A model generated the notes under the pieces. The model was not told where the DNA came from. It ran no database searches and was given only the letters and a program-made list of their open reading frames with translations. Positions 10,504 to 21,440 of a DNA stretch of 64,000 nucleotides are shown one piece after another (the first letter of the stretch is position 1; each line of letters begins with the position of its first letter). The DNA lies in contig JADDMT010000037.1 in assembly GCA_021401465.1 (NCBI GenBank), positions 124,001 through 188,000 of the forward strand, written 5' to 3'. The stretch is from Teratosphaeria epicoccoides. Its lineage: Eukaryota > Ascomycota > Dothideomycetes > Mycosphaerellales > Teratosphaeriaceae. A program made the position numbers and the translations under genes.

Positions 10504-12719
10504 CTAGCTCCACAAGATGTTGAAGCGCCTCCAGCCTGTCACAGGAGTGGGCGCCGTCTCTGGGTTGCGGTTGTAGATCTCAACGTACTTCATCACAGGC
10601 ACCTCTTTCAACGGCACAATTTTGCTTCTCTGAACCAGCTTCCAGCCAAAGTAGAGTGCGAGAACGATCGGAATGTTGATGTAGGAAGCGACGAAAGTCT
10701 CACTGTCCCAGCTGTAGTCATGTTAACCTGCGTCTTGCAGGTGTTGACGGATCATGCGACTTACTTGTGTTTGACGAACGTAGACCATCCACCTGCAGAG
10801 TAATGGGTCAGAGATAAGACAATGCCCTGCCATCAATCAAAATGCATACCTGTCAGTAAAAGCAGGATAAAGGCACCAGTGCCCACCCAGGCTGCATATG
10901 GCTGAAAGGGCGCTTTCCATGGCAAGCGATCACGAGAGATTCCTTGTCTCTCCATGGCGTAGTAAAAGCGAAGATAGGTGATGCAAATGATTGTCCAGTT
11001 CACAAGCGCAGAGATTGAGACCAAGTCCTGTAGCCAGCTGAAGACCTCGTTCGCACCGTTCGAGAGTGACATGTATCCGAGGGCGACGGAAAGACTCAAG
11101 AAGATCACAGCGACGTAAGGAATGCCGAATCTCGATACCCTAGAGAAGACCGCAGGAGCGCGACCTTCTTTGGCCAAGCCATATAGCGTCCTCGAGCCGT
11201 TGAGGAGTCCAGAATTGCCAGCAGACCATGCGCTCGTCAGAACGACTGGAATAAAGGTAGAAGGTCAGTAAGTGTCTCTAAGAGTCAATATCCTCCTACT
11301 CGGCAGTACTGACCGGCATTAATGATAGAAGGGACGACTTTCACGCCAGCGTTCGAAGCAGCAATTACGAATGGCGATGCTGCAGCCGTCCCACTGCCGG
11401 TGCCAGACAATAGGTTAGGGTCGTTGCTAGGTACCAGCATCCCGACGAAGAAGATCGAAATAACATAGAACAGCGCAACCCTCACAAAGATGCGCTTTGC
11501 AGCAATCGGGATATTCCGGCGCGGCGACTACAAGTCACGGTTAGAGAGGTCAGTTCGTGTCACAGTGAGGTGATATAGACACCCATGGCTTACTTTTGTC
11601 TCTGCGGCAGCCATCGAGATGTTCTCAACCCCAGAGTACGAGTAAACGGCATTATCGAGTGTCTGCCAAAAGCCCAAGAAGCGGCCCAGACTGCCTTTGA
11701 TGCCTTGGAGTGATGGGTATGAAGCTCAGTACAGGTCAATGTCTCATGATAGGGCTTCATACTCACCCAGGTACTGTACCAATGGACCTGGATTGTGCCA
11801 ATACCTGAAGCCGATGGGTTCGCCCATTGGTCCTCCGCCACAGACGAGAACAAGCGCCATCAGATTCATGCCGACCACGAGTAAGATCTTGAGCATCGAA
11901 AAGCTAAACTCCAGCTCGCCATAGATTCTTACGAGTGCAATGTTGGAAGCAACGAGCAGAAGCCCGAAGATTGTGATCCAGACCGCGTTGCTGATTGAGT
12001 CATTCCAATAATTCACGAGAACAGCCTGGAAGGATCAGCGTATGGCCAGAGGGCTCGAAGCAGATCTAAGGGCCTACAGCTGCGACGATCTCAGCAGGCA
12101 ATGACACCATATAGCTGTAGACTGTATTCCATCCGGCAGCAAAGCTCAGAGCTGTCGAAGGCAGGGTAGCAAAATCAGTTGAGCGGCAGACAACGCACAC
12201 ACTTTCCATCTGCACTGACCTGGGTCGAAAAAGTACTCAGCATGTCTGACGATACCCCCTGACAACGGTACAAGAGCACTCATTTCAGCAATGCTGAAGA
12301 CCGGAGCAACGACCAGCACGCCAGTGATAGTATAGCCTAGAAGGGCTCCGAGTGGGCCGCCGCGGACTATCCTGCAAAGTGAAAGGTCAGAGGTCAGTCA
12401 GTGTCTCAGGTGCCGTGCTGCCGATCACAATACGTACGCCTTTCCACTGCCAAGAAAAAGACCTGTTCCAATAGTGCCGGCAAGGGCAATCATCTGGATA
12501 TGTCGCTGGTGTAAACCTCGCCTGTGAAATTGTCCTCATCAGTGTCTCGTATAGCCCCGGCACCCGTCTATCGAACCTTAGCTCTCTCTTCTCGTCAAAC
12601 TCGACAGCCTCGCCGTCCCGATCGTAGACAGGGACGACGTCCAAGTCGTAGTCCTGCTTTGCAGGTCCATACTTCCCGTTGGGTCCCTTCGCATCGTAGG
12701 CCGGTAAGACGTCACCCAT
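10504..12719 (-). CDS. Amino-acid permease, APC superfamily (GAP1/dicarboxylic type)
   Basis: Ten exons: 12719-12577, 12521-12438, 12371-12220, 12151-12078, 12025-11767, 11703-11594, 11527-11314, 11245-10850, 10792-10765 and 10711-10504. Together they encode 555 aa with consistent phase at all nine introns. The N-terminal cytosolic tail is followed by the hallmark first membrane segment RHIQMIALAGTIGTGLFLGSG and then GGPLGALLGY. Later come the SGVENISMAAAE segment and the LTSAWSAGNSGLLNGSRTLYGLAKEGRAP loop, both typical of fungal amino-acid permeases with 12 membrane helices. The C-terminus ends in a charged tail after FGWKLVQRSKIVPL. It imports amino acids by proton symport across the plasma membrane. 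The specificity cannot be read. It shares a ~1 kb divergent promoter with the FAD oxidoreductase, which suggests uptake coupled to oxidation of the same compound class. Confidence 0.92.
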
Positions 12720-13740
12720 CCTGTTCTTTAGTATATATCTGGAGCGAGGAGGGCGAGGGAGACAACGAGTCGTCGAGTGGAGGAGTAGCTCGATAGCTGT
12801 GCCTTACTTATCCGCCCTTTATGTGCTGCGTGCAAAAAGGTGGCGGTCCGGCAGAACAGAAGCATGCAACCGTCTCAGGCAGGTAGCAGTGCGGGCGATG
12901 CTTATCCGCTCTGGAAGCTTTCCAGAGCACCAGGGTGAGCATTTGCGGCAAGGTCATTGGATGCGGACCACGAGAGCTTTTCTTGGGGTCTGCCAGGCTC
13001 TTGCTGGCTGTTCCGCCAAGTCTTCAACTAACAACATGGTGTGCTTTTCTTGCCAGGGTGCTCCGCGCGTCTTCTGGTGGTCTGGTCAAAGGCCTTGTAG
13101 CTGCAACTACCTTTTCGGCGCGGAAGATCAAGCGTAGCCCTATGAATTCATCTTCGACCCGATCACGACCTCGTGGACAACGAGCTGCAGTCCGGCATGG
13201 CCGGTGGCGCACGATCAGGAGTATGGCTTTTGGCTAGTGGAGCCGAAGATAAGGTGCAAGCGAGTTTCTCGGCGTCCATCGCCCACCGCAGATAGAGTAG
13301 CATCAAGCAGGCAGACCGAGCACGTCAATCGAGGTTTTGCACATCACGTCGTCCATGCTCGTCGCAAGGCTGCGATAGGCCGCGTCTCGGGCAAGGCGTT
13401 GCTGGGGAGCTTCGTCAATCCGAACGCCGAGCTAGCATGCTGTCTGCATTGACTGGGCGCGGCTGCAACGCATCGACGGGACGTAAGTCGTCGAAATTGA
13501 AACCCGGCAGCGAGTCCTGAGAAATGGACGACGTGAGAGTTTTAAGTAAGAGCGGGCCCGTGCACGATACAAAGTACGCCTTGTCGCCCAGCAACCCGCA
13601 CGTTTGAGCACCGGGCAAGCGATCACGCCGAAATCCCAGGATTGAATCTGATGGTGTGATCATCCAGGCCACAACGGGACATCAGTGGCATATGACCGAC
13701 TTGGTCCTCTACTTGTCGAGCGGCAACGACAGTACCCATC
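12720..13740. promoter_or_regulatory. Divergent promoter with several GATA motifs
   Basis: About 1 kb between the permease (minus) and FAD oxidoreductase (plus) start codons, with no convincing gene. HGATAR cores, the binding site of AreA/Nit2-type nitrogen regulators, occur at 12791-12796, 13247-13252, 13290-13295 and 13373-13378. Two GGATAAG sites lie on the minus strand at 12807 and 12901. The cluster suggests nitrogen-controlled shared expression. Such short motifs also occur by chance, so this is inference. Confidence 0.45.
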
Positions 13741-15669
13741 ATGACTACTATTAGCAGTAACGCGACCAACGGCAACCATAGCGCCAATGGCGTCAATAGT
13801 TCCGCCTCCACGCTCAGACTTCCAGTGCCTGATTCCACGAAGCCTTTCTGGCATAGGGAGCTCCACGATCTGGCAGACCATAGAACGTCTCCAGACCTTC
13901 CTTCCGAAGCCGATGTGGTGATCATTGGAGCAGGCCATGCCGGCGCTAGTGTTGCATTCAGTACGAAACAACGACAGTCGAAATGGCCGTGCGGCATTGG
14001 CTGACCTTGTACCCATCGCCTTCAGACCTTGCCAAGTCGCCACAGGCACCCGAGTCCATTGTCGTACTAGAAGCTAGAGCGACGTGCAGCGGCGCAACCG
14101 GCAGAAATGGTGGCCATCTGAGACCAGATCTATATGGCCATATCCCAACGTATATCAACAGATATGGCGCTGCAGCCGGCAAGCAATGGGCTGAGTACGA
14201 GATCGCCCACGTCCAAGCGATCAAGAAGTTGATCGAAGACGAAGACCTCGATTGCGACTTCACGTTGACTAGAAGTACTGATTGTTGGGTCAACGAACAA
14301 GGTAGGTCATACATCCGGAGTGAAGGACATGACTGTGGCTGACACGCAGCCCCAGCTGCCAAGGAGATAAAGGCGACATGGGATCTCTTGAAGTGTTATA
14401 ATTTTCCATATCTCGATGATGTGCACTTCATCTACGGTTCCCGCGCAGCAGGAGTATCTGGCGTGAAAGATGCAAAAGCATGCGCAAGCTATACCGCCGC
14501 GACGCTGTGGCCCTACAAATTCACTTGCGGCCTGCTCCAGCGGGCCATTGCAACCGGCAACGTCAACTTGCAGACCCATACCCCAGCGACCGGCATGCAG
14601 CAGGATGAAGACGGAAGCTGGCAAATCAAGACAACGAGAGGTTCGATCAAAGCGGCAAGGGTGGTAAACGCCTCCAATGCCTACATCTCGAGTCTTCTAC
14701 CCGAGTATTCCAAATCCATTGTTCCCTGCAAGGGTAAGCATGGCTAAGGGATAATGCTATCATCGAGAAACAACTCACGCTGACCTGCTGCAATGATCAA
14801 GGTATTTGCTGTCACATCGCCGTTCCCGAAGGCAAGACAGCACCACATTTGGCCAATTCGTACGTCGTTCGAGATCCAGACACCAGTCTCAGCTATCTCG
14901 TCCCTCGCGAGGACGGCAGTATAATTGTGGGAGGTGATCAATTTCACTTCAAACCCTTCCGTGAAACCTGTAAGCAAAATGAATGGTGAAATCCTTCTCA
15001 TTGGAACCATCAATCCGCAGATTGACCGCTCGATGCATGTCTGACGGCTCAGACCACGGCTGGACCAGCTGTTAAAGCTTTACTTACCAGTCAGCTGGCT
15101 GATCAATCGAATCACCAAGATTAAGCCACTGTTTGAGACATTGACTGACCTGCTGCCCATCACCTTTAGGGTATAACAACACTGATGACTCGGAACTCGT
15201 AAGTAGACTGGTCTCTAGAACCGTTTCCGAGGCACGGAGAGATTTTGACGATCGTTTGCAGATCGAAGCGTCCAAGGACTTCTATGACGGGTATATGCAA
15301 CGGACTTTTCGAGGCTGGGAAGATTCCGGAGCCGCTGTCAAGCAGATCTGGACAGGCGTGATGGGCTACTCGTACGACTCTTTGCCTCATATTGGAGCAG
15401 TCCCCTCGAAAGAAGGACAATTCGTTCTAGCTGGCTTTAATGGGCATGGTATGCCGGTCATTTGGTTAGCGAGCAAGGCGATTGCGGAGATGGTGGCGGA
15501 AGGCAAATCCTTTGAGGAGACTGGGTTGCCATGGATTGCTAAGACGACAGGAGAGCGTCTCACCAAAGCTTTTGAGGTGAGTTTACTGATCCCTAGGACC
15601 ATAGCTGAGATCCACGTGGGCTCTAACGGTCACTTTCAGGGGCCTGAAGGTGGTGACATATTAGCGTAG
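13741..15669 (+). CDS. FAD-dependent oxidoreductase, DAO family (amine/amino-acid oxidase-like)
   Basis: Six exons: 13741-13960, 14026-14301, 14350-14733, 14802-14969, 15170-15576 and 15640-15669, giving 494 aa with consistent phases. An Asn/Ser-rich leader precedes the Rossmann motif VVIIGAGHAGAS (around residues 60-70). The conserved LEARATCSGATGRNGGHLRP segment seen in fungal FAD-dependent oxidoreductases follows. Near the C-terminus are MGYSYDSLPHIG and FVLAGFNGHGMPVIWLASKA, the second FAD-contact block of the DAO fold. The family oxidises secondary or primary amines and D-amino acids or glycine derivatives, giving H2O2. The substrate here is unknown. The fourth intron (14970-15169, 200 bp) is longer than its neighbours and reads with stops in all frames, so it is a true intron. 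It is divergent from the amino-acid permease. Confidence 0.9.
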
Positions 15670-17977
15670 ACGGCAGAGTAGCAGGTCGCAGGATCCACTG
15701 CAGGGGACGACAAATCCAGCTTCTGCGAGGTTCGACTGCATTTGGACATACGGTACCTCACTTCGGGTTAGGTGTTAGCTGGTAGGCTTGGAGACAAATG
15801 GCTGTCAGGCTGCAATACCTGCAGGTCGGTTCATCGCTACTTAAAAATTGCAGCCTTCTATGCTGTCGTGGGGCGAGTTGAGGCCCTCGTATTATCTTCG
15901 TCGCAGTCTGTTATGAATGCAGGTGCCAAGTGACATGTCGTAGACTTCGCCAGAGTCTATGCCCATGCTGTTGCATAAACGATCAAGGTGAACTCTCCTC
16001 ACGGCCCATCAATTCGATCGATATTGGCAGATGTACTGTGTACTTACAACGCGCCAGGCTGGTCGGACCGGGAGACAATTCGAGCTCAAGGAGGCCTGCG
16101 ACTTGTCTCTCCTGCTAGATCATCCAGCCGCACTGGTTGCTCACTAGCTTCACACGAAGGTGACCTTGCCATCGAAATTGGAGGCTCGTCCGGCGTTGCC
16201 AAGGCGTTGCCAAGAGTGGGAATCCTTGCCGGCATCCTTGTGCGGCAGAAGTTGACAGTGATGGACTTATGCGCGTCAATGTTTGTTCAAAAAAAACTGC
16301 TGTCCGCAGACGAGGGTTCATCTCGTACCGGTTATGGGGCACATTGCAATTTGGACTGCTCAGCCGGACAAGCACGTAAGAGACCGCGAAACTTTCTGGG
16401 CCGTTCAGGTGTGCGGGTCATGGGGTGGTAAAGGGTATGGGAGAGGGCGAGGGCGATGATGAGTCCACGGTCGCGGAGTCGCTTCTGAATACTGCGGTAT
16501 GCTTGCGGAATTATGCAGATGCCTGCAAGGGGAGTGAATCAAACCACGTCATACCCACAGAGCGGCCGCCACACCGGCCCGAGCTGTCGTCATTATGAGC
16601 TTCTGCAGGAGCGCAGGAGCAACGTACTTTCCCTTGTTGTCTGTCGCGGCGTCGGGCAGGCAGACCGGAGCCGAGACGACAGAACTCACGCGCATCTCAT
16701 CTACCGCTGCCGTGGACAGCTCAGATCATCAGATGCATCTTTTGCAGTCACCAGTCACCGTCGCTCGACGCTCTGCTGGCATGTTGCTCGGGTCCATGTT
16801 CGCAATGATGAGTTGATGATGCGCACAAGTAGACTCGCGGCTGCTTAAGTCAAACTTAATTACCGAGTTGTCACACCAAAAACCGCGAATCATCGTTCTT
16901 GCCATTTGCCTGCGTTTTTGGTGATGATGATTGCGGCGGCGGCGTCGTCGTCCGCGACGGTAACGTCCATCAGCCTGAATCCAAGCTACCAGCTGCCGAA
17001 ACAGGTACAGCGAGGGCTTTGCTGGGCAAGACGATCCTACTCACCTGCCATGCCGAAAGCGATCGGGGGGTGCTCGGGTGAGCCATACCCAGCCACATAG
17101 GGCTCTCGGAGGGGTCCATTGACTTCGATCCCCCCGCCGCGGAGCTCATGCCGCTGCTTCAGACGCGACGGGCCAACCACCCTCCGCTTCGGCATATATC
17201 CGAGTAGGTTAGTATGGCGTTATTGTCCTCCCTACCACACGATGTCCCGACTTGACCTGGTCGCCTGCTGCGCTTCGGTTTGACACCCTGGACCTGCTGC
17301 TCGACCATGCTGGCCGTGGCCGGAGAGGCCGGAGAGAGCCGAGCAAGTGTAGTCCTGCGTCGACCGGCACTTTGTCGAGGCTGCAGGCGTGGCGGCGCGC
17401 ATTGGTCGGAGTGGGCATCAAAGTTGGCAACCGCCAGTTGCAAGCTTATCATCGCCGCCTCGCCCGTCCTCTGCCTTCACGATGCAGGGCCCTAGCCGCT
17501 TTGTCACCCTGGGGAGCTGGCTTCTGCAGTGCAGACGCCCTCCGGCAGAGCTCCCACCATCATAGGATGCGTCTCAAACCGTCGCACCGGCGCATCTCTA
17601 TTGGCCGCCGGTCTCCAATTGGACCAGATCTCGCCCAATGCTTAGTGACACGGTGTTCGACAGATGTTCGGCAGCAGGGAACATGATTTCGAGGACGGGC
17701 TAAGCGTTCACAGCTCAAGGTCGATGATGTCGAAGGGCATCAGCAGCTGAACTAGCATACGAATGTACGAGGTCGGCATCACTTCCTGTAGTTTCACCTT
17801 CAAAGATGAGGTTCTGATGCTCGATAACAGGCTCTAGGGTAGTCCGCACTAGTGACTGCCTCTTGGGTACAACGTCCCCAGATCCAGGGAACCATTTCAA
17901 CGGCCGGACCTCCCACGACGCACCTCACTTACACTTCGACTCCGGTAGCCTCTCGTAGATTTGATTCTGATTACAAC
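15670..17977. other. Long intergenic stretch (2.3 kb)
   Basis: No gene that I can support. Frames up to 147 codons occur (for example 15988-16431 and 17252-17686 plus), but they lack family resemblance, are Arg/Ser-rich and overlap on both strands. The part next to 17978 should hold the promoter and leader of the YTH gene. No tRNA, repeat or RIP signature was seen. Confidence 0.5.
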
Positions 17978-19986
17978 ATGGGTGACCTCGACGCAACAGC
18001 AGATCAAAGCGAAAGAATGGATCAAGATGGCCTCAACACGCAACTCACTGCATCCAACCCCAAAGTCGCTCAAGCGTAAGTTCAGTGAAGCTGCTGACTA
18101 CGGGTACCCACTGACCACCGCCAGCCCTTTCCAGTCCCAACTGGAATATCTGATGCAGCCACAACAAAATCTAGGACCGTCTGAAGCTGGCAAATATCCA
18201 TCGAGAACTTTTGACATGGCCGCTATGGCCCACTCCCTCCCATCACCACTACAGACCAGAGCACTGGACCGGTCGTTGTACGATAATGAAGGCCAGATCC
18301 TCTCACCTGGCTCAGTGTATCAGATGCACACTGCTGCCCAATACGGCAGACCTCATGGACCTCAAGCGGATGGCGTTGACTTACGCCTCCCACAACAGCA
18401 GTTCTTTGGAGGCCAGTACCCCGGGCAGATGCAACATATGGTAGGACATAGACCGCAGCACCTACCAACGCAACCATCATCGCCGTATGCACATATGAAT
18501 CCATATGGGTACAGCACGGCTCCATTTCCACCGCCCGCCTCGAATTTTGCACTTCAGCCGATGTTCGCACCTCCGCCAATGCACGGAATGAGTGAGTGAA
18601 TCAAGTCCTTGCCGGAACCAGCAGGAGCTGACATGCATCAGGTCCAATACCCAGACGCGCGTCTGACTCTGCTCCTGTACCATCATACCCTCGTGGACCG
18701 CCTAGGGTACGTTTTGTCATCGTACGGGCACAGGGTTCAGCAGGCTCAGTTGCTTACATGTCCCAGAAACCAAAACGTTCATCCCATGCCTTGTGGGTTG
18801 GCAACCTACCTCCAGCTGCGACTGTCACCGACCTCAAGGATCACTTCTCGCGGGACGCGACGAAAGATATCGAGAGCCTATTTTTGATTTCCAAAAGCAA
18901 CTGTGCCTTCGTCAACTATCGTTCCGAGGCCGCTTGTGTCGCAGCCATGAACCGGTTCCACGATTCCCGTTTCCATGGTGTGAGGCTAGTGTGTCGTCTC
19001 CGGCGTGGATCTGCAACGAGTCTAAACTCGTCCTCGACCACAGACTCGCCCCAGCAAGCACCACCTGCGTCTGCATTACCCGATGGCTTCAGTCAGAGCA
19101 CTGCAGCCCAGACTACGTCGGATCCTTTGATTGTCGGATCTACTCGATCAGAGGAGAATACCGAGGCGGAGATCGAGGCACAGCTGCCAGATGGGGAGTC
19201 CGTTGAGGTGAAACGGAGGGCCCCAGAGAAGTACTTTGTGGTCAAGAGCTTGACGGTCCAGGACCTCGAAGCCAGTGTGAAGAATGGGATCTGGGCAACA
19301 CAATCTCACAACGAGGAGACGCTCAACCGAGCATACGACGAAGCGGATAATGTTTACCTCATCTTCTCTGCCAACAAATCTGGGGAGTACTTCGGCTACG
19401 CGCGAATGGCATCCACAATCTCAGGGGAGCCTGTCCATCTCGGTCCATCAGCGGACACAGAAGAAGCCAAATCCACGGGCATTCCACAGTCAATCCCAAC
19501 TGCAGCGACAGAAACAGCACCGAGGGGCCGGATCATCGACGACTCAGCGCGCGGGACCATCTTTTGGGAGGCCGAGATGTCAGATGATGACGTTGAATCT
19601 CCCGAAAAGGAACGGTCCGATTCAGCAGACGGCCAGAATTGGGGTTAGTACAGTAGAGCAGAATCCATTCTACAGAATCTCTAATATACGACAGGTCGTC
19701 AGTTCCGAATCGAGTGGATCTCGACCTCTCGACTACCGTTCTTCAGGACAAGAGGTCTGCGCAATCCCTGGAACGCCAACCGCGAAGTCAAGATCGCAAG
19801 AGATGGTACAGAGCTGGAGCCGAGTATCGGGAGACGACTGGTACAAAGTAAGTCCAACGGACGCGACCATTTCATTGCGCTTCTAGCTGATCATTTTCTG
19901 CTCCGTTCGTAGTGTTCCACCGTCCGCCGCCTCCAATTCAGCAAGGCGGGCCAATTATGCCGCCAGCGGGTATGCCGTCCCACTGA
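17978..19986 (+). CDS. RNA-binding protein with RRM and YTH domains (m6A-reader family)
   Basis: Six exons: 17978-18075, 18125-18591, 18642-18706, 18767-19643, 19695-19847 and 19913-19986, giving 577 aa in consistent phase. The N-terminal ~210 residues are Gln/Pro/Met/Tyr-rich and look disordered. An RRM follows, from HALWVGNLPPAATVTDLKDHF to FHGVRLVCRLRR. The YTH domain runs from KYFVVKSLTVQDLEASVKNG through the cage-Trp segment IWATQSHNEETL and YLIFSANKSGEYFGYARM. It is completed across intron 4 by FRIEWISTSRLPFF and LRNPWNANREVKIARDG. An acidic insertion splits it between the FGYARM strand and the second half. YTH domains bind N6-methyladenosine in RNA through an aromatic cage; the Trp residues at IWATQ and IEW fit. 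It probably acts in mRNA fate or meiotic control. The Pro/Gly tail ends 7 residues after a PPAG motif. Confidence 0.92.
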
Positions 19987-20533
19987 CGATGGCCGCGGTA
20001 AAAGCATGTCTACCTACTTACTCTCTACTTCCAGGCTTGAGATATCACCTGCCTCACGTTGAACACCCTATTTACTGGACGAAGAGCATCCATGCATGCG
20101 TACCAGAGGCATTGGCTCGGTAGGCAATGGTTTAGCTTACAAGCCGAGAGCTTCATTGAATGGTGAAGTATCGAATGGTGAAGGCAAGAATCCGGGGTCT
20201 GCACGAGCGCGGATTGCGCTTCAGAACATCGACAGTCTGGCTCCAGCAATGGTCAGTCCTGATGATACCCAAGCCCAATGGGTATCACGGCGCGCATTTC
20301 ATATATCGAACTTGTGCTCGATATCATTCGCTTAGCTTGGCCCCAAAATAGTAATGTTCGATTCACACAGCATGCATGAGCTCATATACGGTCTTCAAAC
20401 TTCTTGATTCCAGCACCGTGACGGCCTTCCGACGCGTTGAAGGCGCAAGGCCGTCCGGAACGGCAGCACTACAGCTCCGCCGCCAGCCATTATTTGGACG
20501 CCAGCTGTCGACTCGTGGTGTACCAGTAGCCAC
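19987..20533. other. Convergent intergenic region
   Basis: About 550 bases between the YTH gene (plus) and the small coiled-coil gene (minus). Only short non-coding-like frames. Nothing else seen. Confidence 0.45.
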
Positions 20534-21150
20534 TCAGCATTTTCTCTCCAGAGCTGCAACCTTGCGCCGGCGCTCAATCGCATTGAGGATTTTCTGCGTA
20601 GTTGACAGGTGAGCCGACTCAATACCTTCTTCACAGCGATCGGCCTCGCCCTCGAGTGCCAGGCGCTTGTTTAGCAGCTGCACCAAGCGTTTCAGCTTTG
20701 GTCTGGTAATGTCGTCCCTGCGTAGTGCGCGTCAGTTGAGAATCCCTGTATTAGTCTACTAGGTCTATGGTAGTGGTCCTGTTCAACATGACCAACGGTG
20801 GGTTGATGGGCATCCTTCCAGGTACAATCTTGCTTACACATTTCTGTGGTAACAGTTAGCGGCTTGGTCTCGCTGGGAGGAGAGAGATCCAATGCAAGCT
20901 CCGTGCTGGGCGGCGATGCGCGTCTGCGACTCGCGAACTCGTTGCTGTGCCTAAGACAGCTCCATCATTAGCGAGCCTGGCGAGGACTGTTGGGTTCGAG
21001 AAGCACGCCAGAATGGCTTGATAGCTCTACCTTCCATTTCCGTTTGGCGAAGAGGGCCTGTATATGTTGAATTTCCGAGTTCTGTGATGAGTGAAGTGTG
21101 GAGGCGCTCTCGAATTTCTTGTCGCGCTCTGCACTGCTTCCAGTCGCCAT
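20534..21150 (-). CDS. Small predicted coiled-coil protein, unknown
   Basis: Three exons: 21150-21031, 20950-20838 and 20717-20534, giving 138 aa. The model rests on phase-consistent introns: GTAGAG...CTTAG, and GTAAGC...ACGCAG. Other frame choices hit a stop just after the second junction. The protein is rich in Lys, Arg, Glu and Gln and predicted helical. The C-terminal ITRPKLKRLVQLLNKRLALE and IERRRKVAALERKC segments have heptad-like spacing. No transmembrane segment or signal peptide. The size and composition would suit a small subunit of a kinetochore, spindle or trafficking complex, but I recognise no family and give no function. It is divergent from the membrane-protein gene at 21441, with 290 bases between them. 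Confidence 0.55.
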
Positions 21151-21440
21151 GTTGAATGTATCGAAGCTCAAGCAGAGTGTTGCAGTGATGCGACGCCTTT
21201 GTCGTTGGGACACGCCGCACCATTGATGGAACCACCTGAAGTTTTGATTGAAGCTGGAGGGCAGAAATGCGATCGTGGGCTTACTAAGAAGTTAGGTAAG
21301 GCAGTGCACACCGTTCTCCCTCCGATCGCAGCTGCCCGACACCTTCTGAAACCGACCAAAGTAGCATCGTGCCTTCCGTGTGGAAGAGCTGGCCGGACCA
21401 ACGACCAGCATGATTGGAGCAGCGAGCCCCACGCTGAAAC

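Noticed and set aside
15988..16431. 147-codon frame in the 2.3-kb spacer
   Set aside because: No domain, no splice partners, and competing frames on both strands.
16906..17100. Signal-peptide-like frame (MMIAAAASSS...)
   Set aside because: The apparent start is not ATG, the hydrophobic stretch comes from GCG/GCC repeats, and there is no Cys pattern or intron support.
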